Notes under the pieces: generated by a model
Database searches by the model: none
Told to the model about the DNA's origin: nothing
Seen by the model: only the letters and a program-made list of their open reading frames with translations
Assembly: GCA_015068325.1 (NCBI GenBank)
Contig: SVKQ01000010.1
Location: forward strand, 1-64,000
Source of the DNA: Oscillospiraceae bacterium
Lineage (GTDB): Bacteria > Bacillota > Clostridia > Oscillospirales > Oscillospiraceae
Direction: 5' to 3'
DNA length: 64,000 nt
Made by a program: the position numbers and the translations under genes
In this document: positions 1-9,290 of the stretch, in pieces
How the letters are laid out: the number at the start of each line of letters is the position of its first letter
Numbering within the stretch: the first letter of the stretch is position 1

Positions 1-1
1 G

Positions 2-1606
2 TACTGCCGTCTGTCCCAGGAGGATGAAAGACTTGGCGAGTCGCTGTCCATTGAAAATCAAAAACGTATCTTAGAGACGTACTGTAAAGAGCACCATTTC
101 CCCAATCCGGTCTTCTTCGTGGATGACGGATACAGCGGAACCGACTTTGACCGTCCCGGCTTCCAGGCCATGCTGAACGAAATCGAATCTGACCATGTAG
201 CGGTACTTTTGACAAAAGACCTTTCCCGTTTGGGGAGAAACTCCACGATGACAGGGATGTTCATCAACATCACTTTTGCAAAACACGATGTGCGCTATAT
301 AGCCATCAATGACAATTTCGATTCTGCTGATCAGAACAGTGTGGACAATGACTTCGCGGGGATCCGGATGTGGTTCAATGAGTTTTATGCCAGAGATACG
401 AGCCGTAAGATCCGTGCAGTCAACAAGGCCAAGGGTGAACGTGGAGAGCATCTGACAACTAACCCGCCTTTCGGATATCTCAAAGATCCGGAGAATCCGA
501 AACAGTGGATCATCGATGAAGAGGCTGCCAAGGTGGTCAGACATATCTTTGATCTCTGTATGGAAGGCCGGGGGCCGATGCAGATCGCGAAGCAGCTTCG
601 AGAAGAAAAGATTCTGACGATCATTGCCTATAGGAAAAAAGTAGGACTGACGATCGACAGGCCATTGCCGGAAGATCCGTATTACTGGAATGAGAGCACT
701 ATCGTAAACATTCTGGAACAGCGTGAGTATACCGGTTGCACTGTGAACTTCAAAACCTACACCAATTCTATCTGGGACAAAAAGACCAGAGAGAATCCGT
801 TGGAAAAGCAGGCGATCTTCTACAACACCCAACCCGCGATCATCGATCTTGAAGTGTTCGATAAGGTCCAGGAGATCCGGTCACAGCGGCATCGCAGGAC
901 AAAGACTGGCAAGTCCCATATGTTTTCCGGTTTGGTATACTGTGCTGACTGTAGGGCCAAAATGCGGTATTGCACAACCAGATACTTTGAGGAAAGGCAG
1001 GACCATTTCGTCTGTGCCAACTACCGCAGTAATACCGGATCATGTTCAGCTCATTTCATCCGGGCGGTCGTTCTGGAAAAGATGGTCTGGGAGCATCTTA
1101 AGGAAGTTATTTGGTATGTAGGCCACTATGAAAGTCATTTCAGGGAAATCTGTGAGTCTAAGCTGAAAAGCGAAAGCAGAGAGATCCTTCGTGACAGGAA
1201 GAAGCTGCTTGAAAAGGACGAAAAGCGTATCGCTGAATTGGACCGTCTCTTCATCCGTCTCTATGAGGACAATGTGGCATCCCGGATCAGTGATGACCGC
1301 TTCACTATGATGAGCCGGATCTATGAGGATGAGCAACGCGATCTGAAAGCAGAGGCAGAAGTCTTACGGCAGGAAATCGAGACACAGGAACAACAGAACC
1401 AAAATCTTGAACTATTCATTCAGAAGGTCAGGAAGTACTCGGATATGACCGAATTGACGCCTTACGCGGCCCATGAGCTGATCAAGGCGATATATGTCGG
1501 TGCTCCGGATAAAAGCAGCGGAAAACGCTGTCAGAGCATCCATATCTGCTATGATCTGATTGGTTTTATCCCACTGAATGAACTGATGACACAGGAAATG
1601 GCATGA
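2..1606 (+). CDS. Large serine recombinase, 5' truncated by window edge
   Basis: Site-specific DNA recombinase of the large serine (resolvase/invertase) family, which excises or integrates mobile elements. The frame is open to base 2, upstream of the ATG at 119 used in the ORF track. The first visible residues YCRLSQED carry the probable catalytic serine, followed by SIENQ and the SRLGRN motif of the resolvase domain. Next come a recombinase domain (NPPFGYLKD), a zinc ribbon (YCADC ... CANYRSNTGSC) and a long coiled coil (about residues 385-470 of the visible 534), the usual large-recombinase order. Only a few N-terminal residues should be missing. The DNA is clearly more AT-rich than the genes after 1.69 kb, which fits a transferred element whose body lies upstream. 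Family confident; exact element type unknown. Confidence 0.93.
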   Translation, partial: YCRLSQEDERLGESLSIENQKRILETYCKEHHFPNPVFFVDDGYSGTDFDRPGFQAMLNEIESDHVAVLLTKDLSRLGRNSTMTGMFINITFAKHDVRYIAINDNFDSADQNSVDNDFAGIRMWFNEFYARDTSRKIRAVNKAKGERGEHLTTNPPFGYLKDPENPKQWIIDEEAAKVVRHIFDLCMEGRGPMQIAKQLREEKILTIIAYRKKVGLTIDRPLPEDPYYWNESTIVNILEQREYTGCTVNFKTYTNSIWDKKTRENPLEKQAIFYNTQPAIIDLEVFDKVQEIRSQRHRRTKTGKSHMFSGLVYCADCRAKMRYCTTRYFEERQDHFVCANYRSNTGSCSAHFIRAVVLEKMVWEHLKEVIWYVGHYESHFREICESKLKSESREILRDRKKLLEKDEKRIAELDRLFIRLYEDNVASRISDDRFTMMSRIYEDEQRDLKAEAEVLRQEIETQEQQNQNLELFIQKVRKYSDMTELTPYAAHELIKAIYVGAPDKSSGKRCQSIHICYDLIGFIPLNELMTQEMA

Positions 1607-1626
1607 CCCGAAGATCATGCCATTCC
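1595..1626. repeat. Inverted repeat at the recombinase 3' end
   Basis: ATGGCATGA (1598-1606) is answered by TCATGCCAT (1615-1623), and the arms extend to 12 bp with one mismatch. The left arm contains the recombinase stop codon. There is no T-run, so it is a poor intrinsic terminator. Because recombinase genes often sit at the extreme end of their element, this could mark the element boundary, but that is inference. Confidence 0.5.
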
Positions 1627-1647
1627 TGAATACTATAAAACTGTCTT

Positions 1648-1678
1648 ATGCGCCCCGGCCTTTGCGGCGGGGGCGTAT
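1648..1678 (-). terminator. Probable terminator of the malic enzyme gene
   Basis: GC-rich hairpin, ATGCGCCCCGGCC paired with GGCGGGGGCGTAT around a TTTGC loop, with one G-T wobble and one mismatch. It lies just after the stop of the minus-strand malic enzyme gene. Read on the minus strand it is followed by AAGACAGTTTTAT, a moderate T-rich tail. Confidence 0.55.
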
Positions 1679-1694
1679 GGAGGAGGTATCGGCG

Positions 1695-2876
1695 TTACAG
1701 CCGGGCGACGCCGCTGCGGCGGGCCGCCTCAGCCACAGCCATGGCTACGGTGGCGCCCACCCGGGGATCGAAGGCCTGGGGGATGATGTAGTCCTCGCAG
1801 AGCTCCTCATCGGAGATCAGACCGGCCAGCGCCCGGGCGGCGGCCATCTTCATCTCCTCGTTGATGTCGCTGGCCCGCACGTCGAAGGTACCTCGGAAGA
1901 TGCCGGGGAAGGCCAGCACGTTGTTGATTTGGTTGGGGTAGTCGCTGCGTCCGGTGGAAACGATCCGCGCGCCGGCTGCCTTGGCCTCGTCAGGGAAGAT
2001 TTCCGGCGTGGGGTTGGCGCAGGCGAAGATGATGGCGTCCCGGTTCATGGTGCGTACCATGTCCTGGGTCAGCGCGCCGGGGGCGGACACGCCGATGAAC
2101 ACGTCCGCACCCTTGACGATGTCCGCCAGCTTGCCCCGGATTCCGCGGGGGTTGGTGATTTCCGCCAGTTCGTTCTTGATCCAGTTCATGCCCTGCTCCC
2201 GGCCCTTGTAGATGGCGCCGGTGCGGTCGCACAGCGTCACATCCACGGCGCCGGCGGAGATCAGCAGCTTGGTGATGGCGGTGGCGGCGGCGCCGGCACC
2301 GTTGACGGCAATCCGCACCTCGGGCAGCTTCTTGCCCACCACCTTCAGGGCGTTGGTCAGACCGGCCAGCGTGATGACCGCCGTGCCGTGCTGGTCGTCG
2401 TGGAAGATGGGGATGTCGCACTTCTCCTTCAGCTTCCGCTCAATTTCAAAGCAGCGTGGGGCGGCGATGTCCTCCAGGTTGATTCCGCCGAAGCTGCCGG
2501 AGATGTTGTAGACCGTCTCCACGAACTCGTCCACGTCCTTGGTCCTGACGCACAGAGGGAAGGCATCCACGCCGCCGAAGCTCTTGAACAGCACGCACTT
2601 GCCCTCCATCACGGGCATGCCGGCCTCGGGGCCGATGTCGCCCAGACCCAGCACGGCGCTGCCGTCGGTGATCACGGCGCACAGATTGTGGCGGCGGGTC
2701 AGCTCATAGCTCTTTTCGATGTCCTTCTGGATCTCCAGGCAGGGCTGGGCCACGCCGGGGGTGTAGGCCAGAGATAGCTCCTCCTTGGTGGACACGGCCA
2801 CGGTGGAGATAACTTCGATCTTGCCCTGCCACTCGCCGTGGAGCCGCAGGGATTCCTTCGCGTAATCCATATACAT
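1695..2876 (-). CDS. NAD(P)-dependent malic enzyme
   Basis: Oxidative decarboxylation of malate to pyruvate and CO2 in the cytoplasm. At 393 aa it is the short bacterial type without a C-terminal phosphotransacetylase domain. Family signatures are [12 protein letters not shown] near the N-terminus, [17 protein letters not shown], the FHDDQHGTA segment, and a Rossmann motif [10 protein letters not shown] near residue 180. It is followed by a hairpin terminator and lies 49 bp downstream of the Ldh2-family dehydrogenase on the same strand, so the two are probably co-transcribed and may handle malate or related 2-hydroxyacids. Cofactor preference cannot be read from sequence alone. Confidence 0.95.
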   Translation of the reverse strand: MYMDYAKESLRLHGEWQGKIEVISTVAVSTKEELSLAYTPGVAQPCLEIQKDIEKSYELTRRHNLCAVITDGSAVLGLGDIGPEAGMPVMEGKCVLFKSFGGVDAFPLCVRTKDVDEFVETVYNISGSFGGINLEDIAAPRCFEIERKLKEKCDIPIFHDDQHGTAVITLAGLTNALKVVGKKLPEVRIAVNGAGAAATAITKLLISAGAVDVTLCDRTGAIYKGREQGMNWIKNELAEITNPRGIRGKLADIVKGADVFIGVSAPGALTQDMVRTMNRDAIIFACANPTPEIFPDEAKAAGARIVSTGRSDYPNQINNVLAFPGIFRGTFDVRASDINEEMKMAAARALAGLISDEELCEDYIIPQAFDPRVGATVAMAVAEAARRSGVARL

Positions 2877-2925
2877 TGCTCTCCTTCTATCAAAATTGGT
2901 TTGTCAGGACGATGCGCTGTGCCGC

Positions 2926-4041
2926 TCAGCTTTCAAAGGGGAAGCGGTAGGGCAGCTGGAACCGGTCGCGCAGCTCCACCAGCTCCTTCTGGATGGACTC
3001 GCCCACCGGCACGCCTTTGTCCCGGCGCTCCTGCCAGGCGTCCCACTCCTTCTCGCCGGCGGTATAGATCCGCTCCGCGCCGGGGGCCTTCTCGGACTCG
3101 CGCAGGCCGCGGCAGATGTCGCCGGCGGTTTTTTTGAAGGTGTCCAGACCCATGAAAAAGGCGGGGTTGATGACGAAGAAGAAGTGGCCCAGCCGGTAGA
3201 AACGGTTGTTGCCCTCGGCGTCCTTACCGCTGAGTTCCTTCATGAAGGGGCCGCCGCACAGGGCAGCGGACAGGATCTCCACGATGGTGGTGAAGCCGTA
3301 GCCCTTGTAGCCGCCGGTGGCCTCGCCCAGACCACCCAGAGGCAGCAGGGCGCACTTGCCGGCACGCATATCCCGCAGGATCTGGCCGGAATTGGTCATG
3401 GTGCCGCCCTCCTTGGTGACCACCAGCCCCGCCGGCGTCTCCTTGCCGCTGCGCTCATAGAACTCGATCTTGCCGTTCTGCACGGTGGAGGTGGCGCAGT
3501 CGAAGTTGAAGGGGAAGGGCTCGTCGGTGGGCATGGTAAAGGTCAGGGGATTAGTGCCCATCATGGGCTCCACACCCCAAGTGGGGGCCACGGAGGGCCG
3601 GGCGTTGGTGCCGGAGATACCGATCATGCCGGCTTTCTCTGCCATGGTGGTCCAGTAACCGGCGATGCCGTAGTGGGTGGAGTTGCAGATGGCACCGCCG
3701 GCCATGCCGTACTGCTTCGCCTTTTCGATCAGCATCTCCATCATGCGGTAGCTGGCCACCATACCCATGCCGTTGTTGGCGTCCATCACCACGGTGGTGG
3801 GCGTCTCCTTGATGATATCGATCTTTGTCACCGGCAGCAGTGTGCCGTTCTGGATGCGATCCAGATAGATGGGCTTGAAGCGGTTGCAGCCGTGGCTCTC
3901 GATGCCGCGACGGTCGGACTCCAGCAGCACGTCGGCGCAGATGCGGGCGTCCTCCTCGGGCACGCCGTAGGCCCGGAACACGTCGATCATGAAGCTGTTC
4001 ATCAACTCCCAGGATACATAGGGTCTGGTCTCCATTGTCAA
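2926..4041 (-). CDS. Ldh2-family (malate/L-lactate/ureidoglycolate-type) dehydrogenase
   Basis: NAD(P)-dependent oxidoreductase of the Ldh_2 family, unrelated to classical LDH/MDH. At 371 aa it has the family hallmarks ESHGCNRF (SHG motif, near residue 50), NSTHYGIAGYW with the probable catalytic histidine, and a PLGGLGEATGGYKGYG loop. The family reduces or oxidises various 2-hydroxy/2-keto acids (malate, lactate, ureidoglycolate, diketogulonate), so the substrate is open. Adjacency to malic enzyme makes malate a reasonable guess. It is read from the promoter at 4121-4150 and is divergent from an NSS transporter. Confidence 0.85.
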   Translation of the reverse strand: MTMETRPYVSWELMNSFMIDVFRAYGVPEEDARICADVLLESDRRGIESHGCNRFKPIYLDRIQNGTLLPVTKIDIIKETPTTVVMDANNGMGMVASYRMMEMLIEKAKQYGMAGGAICNSTHYGIAGYWTTMAEKAGMIGISGTNARPSVAPTWGVEPMMGTNPLTFTMPTDEPFPFNFDCATSTVQNGKIEFYERSGKETPAGLVVTKEGGTMTNSGQILRDMRAGKCALLPLGGLGEATGGYKGYGFTTIVEILSAALCGGPFMKELSGKDAEGNNRFYRLGHFFFVINPAFFMGLDTFKKTAGDICRGLRESEKAPGAERIYTAGEKEWDAWQERRDKGVPVGESIQKELVELRDRFQLPYRFPFES

Positions 4042-4120
4042 ACTCCTCCTCGCAGTATTCTCCCGAACAAAAAAAGAGCAGAACGACCCGATGGTGTTCT
4101 ACTCCCGCTCTCACCTATAT

Positions 4121-4150
4121 TATATACCACACCGACCGGCGGCTTGTCAA
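4121..4150 (-). promoter_or_regulatory. Promoter for the Ldh2 and malic enzyme genes
   Basis: On the minus strand TTGACA (4145-4150) is followed after 18 nt by TATATA (4121-4126), with an overlapping TATAAT at 20 nt. The AT-rich block TATATTATATA resembles the core of the operator facing the divergent transporter. Confidence 0.6.
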
Positions 4151-4260
4151 CAAAAACCTGCGCCCTGCCGTGCCCGCGCCGCCCGCAGTTCGCCGCACTA
4201 AAGGAACAACACAGCAAATGGTCAAAGAGACGAAAAATCGCGTAAATTTCAAACTTGCAC

Positions 4261-4289
4261 TTGTATATTATATACAAATAGCGTATACT
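4261..4289 (+). promoter_or_regulatory. Promoter of the NSS transporter with a GntR-like palindrome
   Basis: TTGTAT (4261-4266), 17-nt spacer, TATACT (4284-4289). The -35 box and spacer are covered by a perfect inverted repeat, TTGTATA-TTA-TATACAA (4261-4277). Such TTGTATA half-sites are typical of GntR/FadR-type regulators. No GntR gene is in the window, so the regulator is unknown. Confidence 0.6.
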
Positions 4290-4320
4290 GTTAGAGAAAC
4301 CAAGGCGAGCAGAAAGGGCG

Positions 4321-5757
4321 ATGCACAACATGGATGAGAGAAAGGGTTTCCGCTCCAACCTCGGCTTTTTGATGGCGGCCATCGGGTCCGCCGTGGGGCT
4401 GGGCAACATCTGGGGCTTTCCCTTCAAAATGGGTCGGGGCGGGGGATTTGCCTTCTTGCTGCTGTATCTGCTGCTGACGGCGGTGTGCGGTTTCGTCCTG
4501 CTACTGAGCGAGTTGGCGCTGGGCCGCATGACGTCCAGCAACGGGGTAATGGCCTACGGCGCGGTATCCCGGCGCTTCCGTTGGGTGGGCTGGGTGACGC
4601 CCGTTACGGCGGTCCTGATCCTGTCCTTCTATTCGGCGCTGGGCGGCTACTGCGTGAAATACCTGGTGCTGAACGTGGGCAGCCTGCTGGGCGCGCCCTG
4701 GGGCGCGGCCGGGCGGGACGGCGCCACTATCTTTGCCTCACTGATTGGGAACCAGGCCGAGAGCGTGATTTACGGTATGATCTTTCTGCTGCTGAACCTG
4801 CTCATCGTCATGGGCGGCGTCTCCGGCGGCATCGAGCGGTTCTGCACGGTGGGAATGCCGGCGCTGTTTGTCATGCTGGTCATCGTCATCATCCGGTCCT
4901 GCACACTGCCGGGCGCCGCGGCGGGGCTGCGGTTCATGTACGCTCCCAATTTTGAGCCGCTGCGCCAGAATTTTCTGGATGTGCTGAAGACAGCGGGCGG
5001 GCAGGTGTTCTTCTCCCTCTCCCTGGCTGTCGGCACCATGGTCACCTACGGCTCCTATACGGACAGACGCCAGAGCCTGACGAAGAACGCCGCCGTCATC
5101 GCCGCGTGCGGCGCGCTGGTGGGCCTGCTGGCGGGCATGGCGGTTCTGCCGGCGGCCTTTGCCACCGGGGCGCCGATGGAGGCCATGGGCGGCCCGGACC
5201 TGCTGTTCATTACGCTGCAGAACGTGTTCGGGAAGATGGGCCCGGCCGGCCCGATCTTCGGCATCCTGTTCTATGCGCTGGTCACGCTGGCGGCGGCCAG
5301 CTCGTCGGTGTCGCTGCTGGAGGTGCCCGTGGCGTACCTGACCGACCGCTCCCGCCTGTTGGGCCGCGGCGACCGCCGCCGCCGGTACACCCTGTGGGCC
5401 ACGCTCGTTGCCGCTGTGCTGTGTGCCGTCACCTGCGCCGACGGCCTTGGCACCAACGGCCTCTGGGTCCCCTTCCAGCGGTTTTTCGCCGGGGCGGAGC
5501 GCCTGCCCGTTTTCTGTGAGAGCTGGCTGAGCTTTCTGGATATGATCGCCGAGGGCCTGCTGATGCCGCTGTGTGGTCTGCTCACCTGCGTTATGGTGGG
5601 CTGGGACCTGGGACCCGATGCGATCCGCCGCGAGGTGGAGCTCCACGGCAACCGCTTTGCCTCCTACGGATTCTACCGCTTCTGCGTGCGATACGTCACA
5701 CCTCTCCTTATGCTGTTTATCCTGTGGGGCCAGCTGAAGAACTTCTTCGGATTCTGA
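4321..5757 (+). CDS. Sodium-dependent transporter, NSS (SNF) family
   Basis: Na+-coupled importer of amino acids or related compounds in the cytoplasmic membrane. At 478 aa, with about 11-12 hydrophobic segments, it has the usual length for bacterial NSS proteins. The signature GSAVGLGNIWGFPF in TM1 (about residues 18-31) forms the unwound Na+/substrate site in this family. The start at 4321 follows AGAAAGGGCG closely; ATG at 4330 is an alternative with better spacing. It is divergent from the Ldh2/malic enzyme genes across a shared control region with a GntR-like palindrome, suggesting a joint response to one metabolite. Substrate not predictable. Confidence 0.92.
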   Translation: MHNMDERKGFRSNLGFLMAAIGSAVGLGNIWGFPFKMGRGGGFAFLLLYLLLTAVCGFVLLLSELALGRMTSSNGVMAYGAVSRRFRWVGWVTPVTAVLILSFYSALGGYCVKYLVLNVGSLLGAPWGAAGRDGATIFASLIGNQAESVIYGMIFLLLNLLIVMGGVSGGIERFCTVGMPALFVMLVIVIIRSCTLPGAAAGLRFMYAPNFEPLRQNFLDVLKTAGGQVFFSLSLAVGTMVTYGSYTDRRQSLTKNAAVIAACGALVGLLAGMAVLPAAFATGAPMEAMGGPDLLFITLQNVFGKMGPAGPIFGILFYALVTLAAASSSVSLLEVPVAYLTDRSRLLGRGDRRRRYTLWATLVAAVLCAVTCADGLGTNGLWVPFQRFFAGAERLPVFCESWLSFLDMIAEGLLMPLCGLLTCVMVGWDLGPDAIRREVELHGNRFASYGFYRFCVRYVTPLLMLFILWGQLKNFFGF

Positions 5758-5932
5758 CGGGAAAGTGCCCCTCAGCGGCTGCGGCCGCCATATGCGCCGC
5801 ACAGCAGGGGGAGGAGCTGACCGACACAAGAGACAGTAAGATAAAAAGTTAGGACACAACAAAAATTTTTTGGCAAAAGGCACAAAGAAAGGAGGGTATT
5901 ATCGTTAAAAAAGAGAAAAGACGCACAACTTC

Positions 5933-5961
5933 TTGACACAAATATGAACAAACTGTAAAAT
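5933..5961 (+). promoter_or_regulatory. Promoter of nhaC-like gene
   Basis: TTGACA (5933-5938), 17-nt spacer, TAAAAT (5956-5961). It lies about 35 bp before a GAGGAGGT ribosome site for the ATG at 5997. Confidence 0.75.
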
Positions 5962-5996
5962 CAAAGGACCATATATTTGAGGAGGTATGTCACAAT

Positions 5997-7679
5997 ATGG
6001 AAAAGAAAGGTACAAGGGTCGCCTATGGCGTAGCGCTGTGTATCGTCATTGCGCTGCTGGTCATCGTGAAGCTTACCAATCCCGATGGCGTATATGGCAC
6101 GATCTGGTCCCTGCTCCCGCCCGCTGTGGCCATTGCGCTGGCTCTGATCAGCAAAGAGGTGTATTCCTCGCTGTTCCTGGGTGTGCTGACCGGCTCGCTG
6201 CTGGTGGCCAACTTCCGCCCCTGGGACACCGTCCGTGTCTTTGTCGGCGGCGGTGAGGAGGAGTACGGCCTGGGCCTGATCAGCAACATCGGCGACGCCT
6301 GGAACGTCGGCATCCTGATCTTCCTGGTCATCCTGGGCATCATGGTGGACCTGATGAACAAGGGTGGCGGCTCCGCAGCTTTCGGCCGCTGGGCCAGAAA
6401 GACCGTGAAGACCCGTGCCGGCGCACAGCTGATGACCATGCTGCTGGGTGTGCTGATCTTCATCGACGACTATTTCAACTGCCTGACCGTGGGTTCCGTG
6501 ATGCGCCCTGTGACCGAGAGCCACAAGATCTCCCGGGCCAAGCTGGCCTACGTCATCGACGCCACCGCCGCCCCCGTGTGCATGCTGGCCCCGGTTTCCT
6601 CCTGGGCCGCCGCCGTGTCCGGCTTCGTGGATGACAGCTACATCTCCGGCATCCAGATGTTCATCAAGCAGATCCCCTACAACTACTACTGCATCCTGAC
6701 CCTGGTGATGATCATCGTGATTTCCCTGCTGAACATCGACTACGGTCCCATGCTGACCCACGAGTACAACGCCCAGGTCAAGGAAGATCTGTTCACCACC
6801 GATCACCGTCCCTTCGCCGGCGCCGACGACTATGAGGAAGGCCACGGCAAGTCCTCCGTGCTGGATCTGCTGCTGCCCGTCATCGTCCTGATCGTGATGT
6901 GCATCATCGGCCTGATCTACACCGGCGGCTTCTTCGACGGCGCCTCCTTCATGGATGCCTTTGCCGGTGCCGACGCCGCCACCGGCCTGTGCCTTGGCTC
7001 CATCGTGGCCCTGGTGTTCACCTTTGTCTACTTCTGGCTGCGCAAGGCCATCAGCTTTGAAAAGAGCTTTGAGTCTGTGCCCAACGGATTCATCCAGATG
7101 GTCAGCCCCATCACCATCCTGTGCTTCGCCTGGACGCTGGGCTCCCTGACCAAGAGCGGCCTGGGCTCCGGCGACTTCGTGGAGGCCGTGTTGGCCAACG
7201 CTGACACGCTGAAGAACTTCCTGCCGGTCATCATCTTCCTGATGTCCTCTGCCATCGCCTTCGCCACCGGCACTTCTTGGGGAACCATCTCCATCATGGC
7301 CCCCATCGTCTGTCAGGCGTTCGACTATGGCCAGGAGCCTCTGCTGTGCGTCATCGGCCTGGCCGCCTGCTGCGCTGGCGGCGTCTGCGGTGACCACTGC
7401 TCCCCCATCTCCGATACCACCATCATGGCCTCTGCCGGTGCCCACTGCTACCACATCAACCACGTGGCCACCCAGCTGCCCTATGCCATCACGGTGGTCT
7501 GCGTGAGCTCCGTGGGCTTCATCATTGCCCCGTTCCTCAAGAACGCGTTCCTCTGCCTGGCCATCGAGATCGTGCTGATGGTCCTGGTGCTGCTGGTCAT
7601 CCGTTCCATCGTGGCCAAGAAGCACGCCGGCATTTTCGAGGAGATGAGGAAGGCCGACGAGGCGCTGCGCAGCGCCTGA
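5997..7679 (+). CDS. nhaC: Na+/H+ antiporter, NhaC family
   Basis: Membrane antiporter of the NhaC family, exchanging Na+ for H+ or coupling organic acids to these ions. At 560 aa with around 12 hydrophobic segments it matches the long NhaC type. Signatures include FIDDYFNCL with buried acidic residues, GTSWGTISIMAPI, and GDHCSPISDTTIMAS, all typical of this family. The start at 5997 is 11 nt after GGAGG. It is a single-gene unit between its own promoter and the bidirectional terminator at 7697-7731. Some members are malate-lactate/Na+ antiporters, so organic-acid exchange cannot be excluded next to the malic enzyme genes. Confidence 0.9.
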   Translation: MEKKGTRVAYGVALCIVIALLVIVKLTNPDGVYGTIWSLLPPAVAIALALISKEVYSSLFLGVLTGSLLVANFRPWDTVRVFVGGGEEEYGLGLISNIGDAWNVGILIFLVILGIMVDLMNKGGGSAAFGRWARKTVKTRAGAQLMTMLLGVLIFIDDYFNCLTVGSVMRPVTESHKISRAKLAYVIDATAAPVCMLAPVSSWAAAVSGFVDDSYISGIQMFIKQIPYNYYCILTLVMIIVISLLNIDYGPMLTHEYNAQVKEDLFTTDHRPFAGADDYEEGHGKSSVLDLLLPVIVLIVMCIIGLIYTGGFFDGASFMDAFAGADAATGLCLGSIVALVFTFVYFWLRKAISFEKSFESVPNGFIQMVSPITILCFAWTLGSLTKSGLGSGDFVEAVLANADTLKNFLPVIIFLMSSAIAFATGTSWGTISIMAPIVCQAFDYGQEPLLCVIGLAACCAGGVCGDHCSPISDTTIMASAGAHCYHINHVATQLPYAITVVCVSSVGFIIAPFLKNAFLCLAIEIVLMVLVLLVIRSIVAKKHAGIFEEMRKADEALRSA

Positions 7680-7696
7680 TCCCCGCTTTGACCCAT

Positions 7697-7731
7697 AAAA
7701 AATTCCGGAGCGAAAGCTCCGGAATTTTTTT
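7697..7731. terminator. Bidirectional intrinsic terminator
   Basis: Perfect stem AAAAAATTCCGGAGC / GCTCCGGAATTTTTT with a GAAA loop, flanked by A- and T-runs. It serves nhaC (+) and the small membrane-protein gene (-). Confidence 0.92.
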
Positions 7732-7744
7732 GTCTGCAGGTCGT

Positions 7745-8152
7745 TCAAAACATCTTGTCCACGTACCGGTTCATCTTGCCTGCGTCGTAGAGATCCCGGT
7801 AGGTGCTCTGGAAGCGCTTGACGGTCAGGCTGTTGAACTGCAGTACCTTGCGGTATCGCACCAGTCCCACCAGGAAACCGAAGGTCAGGCAAATCAAGCC
7901 GAAGTTGATACGGCTGGCTGTGAAATAGGCGGCGCCCAGCACGATGGCGGCAATGATGACGCCGGCCAGTTGCTTTTTCGGCTGCAGTTCCCGCACGTGG
8001 TGCGGTTCGATGATGCCCTCTTGGATCATGGCCTGGGCGAACCGCTTCTGCACGCCGAAGGTGGAGATGGCGTTCAGCAGGATCGGTGCCGCCACGAAGA
8101 AGCCGAAGGCCGTCAGCCCCGCGTTCAGCAGCAGCAAGGTGAGATCTTTCAT
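7745..8152 (-). CDS. Small membrane protein of unknown function
   Basis: 135 aa from the ATG at 8152, which follows AGGAGG by 6 nt; the track's start at 8206 lacks a ribosome site and overlaps the upstream gene. Hydrophobic segments lie at about residues 3-25 (LTLLLLNAGLTAFGFFVAAP) and 55-90 (two helices, including LAGVIIAAIVLGAAYF), then a basic tail. No known domain is recognised. It starts 10 bp after the racemase-family gene stops, so it is almost certainly co-transcribed with it and ends at the shared terminator. Confidence 0.75.
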   Translation of the reverse strand: MKDLTLLLLNAGLTAFGFFVAAPILLNAISTFGVQKRFAQAMIQEGIIEPHHVRELQPKKQLAGVIIAAIVLGAAYFTASRINFGLICLTFGFLVGLVRYRKVLQFNSLTVKRFQSTYRDLYDAGKMNRYVDKMF

Positions 8153-8162
8153 AGAAAACCTC

Positions 8163-9257
8163 CTATTCTTCAAAAACCACCCGCACATCGGACCGCGCGG
8201 AGGCATAGAGCAGATTCACATAGGAGAGGGAGAAGTCCACTGTGTCGCCCACTCGGAATTCCCGCGGGCTGTGGGTCACGTCCAGGATGCAGTGGTCGGA
8301 GGACGCGCCCCAGACGGTAACGCCCTCCTCCCGGGGGATCAGAGACTCCACCTCCCCCGCGTCGGCCCGGCCCAGCGCCAGCAGGACCCGCCGCTGGATG
8401 CCGTAGTCCGTGTAGGAGGGCTTGTGGCCGAAGGCATCGATGCACAACTGCCCCTGGGGATAGCTGGGCTTGGTTTTGACCTCGATGACCTGGGCGGTGA
8501 GGGTGAAGGTGTCCATGGCCAGATAGTCCATGTCGCGGATGCCCCAGTCGACCTGCAGATCCTTGCCCAGCAGGATGTTCTCGCCGATGCGCAGGTGATT
8601 GATGCCTTCCGGCATAGTGCCCCAGTGGACCAGCGTGTAAGAACTGGTGGCACCACCGGAGATCGTCTCCAGCCGGCGGCCGATGGCCGCCTCTACCCGC
8701 CGGGCCAGGGCCAGCAGGTCCTGCATCTTCTCCGGCGTGGGCTGAACGGAGCCTACACAGCCCAGGTTGACGCCGATGCCCTGCAGATGCAAGCGGGGCA
8801 TATCCCGCTCCACGCGGAGGCAGGCGTCGATCAGTGCATCCTTGTCCCAGAAGCCCTCCCGCAGGTCGCCCAGGTCTGCCATGACAATGACCTTGTGGTT
8901 CCGGCCCTGTCGGGCACACTCGGCCTCCAGGGCCTCCAGCGTCGTGAGTTCGCTCTGCAGCGAGGCGTCGCACAGCCGCACCAGATCCGGCAGCTCCGTC
9001 AGCGCCGGGACCCGGAGCAGCATGTAGGGGCCCGGCACATCGGCGGCGCGGCACCGCTCCACCTGCTCCAGACGGCTGGTGCCCAGGGAGGTGACGCCGC
9101 CCCGGCGCATGGCCCGGGCCACCTCCGGCATGCCGTCGCAGCCCTTGATGACGCCGCAGACCTCAATGCCGCGGGCGGCGCAGCGGGAGGTGATCTCCCG
9201 CGCGTTGGCCTGCAGCCGGGAGAGGGATACTCTTAACATGGGAAACTGACGGTCCAT
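8163..9257 (-). CDS. Alanine/ornithine racemase-family PLP enzyme
   Basis: Fold-type III PLP enzyme of the alanine racemase superfamily, closest in layout to clostridial ornithine racemases. From the ATG at 9257 (GAGGTGTG upstream) it is 364 aa; the longer track start adds a non-homologous leader. Lys38 in GVIKGCDG is the probable PLP-binding lysine, VIVMADLGDLREG and GVNLGCVGS are barrel strands, and ISGGATSSYTL is the phosphate-binding segment. The C-terminal domain is shorter than in classical Alr. The product could be D-ornithine, D-alanine or another D-amino acid; ornithine is plausible for an amino-acid-fermenting anaerobe, but this is inference. Confidence 0.85.
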   Translation of the reverse strand: MDRQFPMLRVSLSRLQANAREITSRCAARGIEVCGVIKGCDGMPEVARAMRRGGVTSLGTSRLEQVERCRAADVPGPYMLLRVPALTELPDLVRLCDASLQSELTTLEALEAECARQGRNHKVIVMADLGDLREGFWDKDALIDACLRVERDMPRLHLQGIGVNLGCVGSVQPTPEKMQDLLALARRVEAAIGRRLETISGGATSSYTLVHWGTMPEGINHLRIGENILLGKDLQVDWGIRDMDYLAMDTFTLTAQVIEVKTKPSYPQGQLCIDAFGHKPSYTDYGIQRRVLLALGRADAGEVESLIPREEGVTVWGASSDHCILDVTHSPREFRVGDTVDFSLSYVNLLYASARSDVRVVFEE

Positions 9258-9290
9258 CTCACACCTCGTTCTGTGTGCGCATTTTTTCTT

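Noticed and set aside
5961-7892. 643-aa minus-strand ORF over the NhaC gene
   Set aside because: Antisense shadow rich in Gly/His/Asp; the + strand has promoter, ribosome site and transporter motifs.
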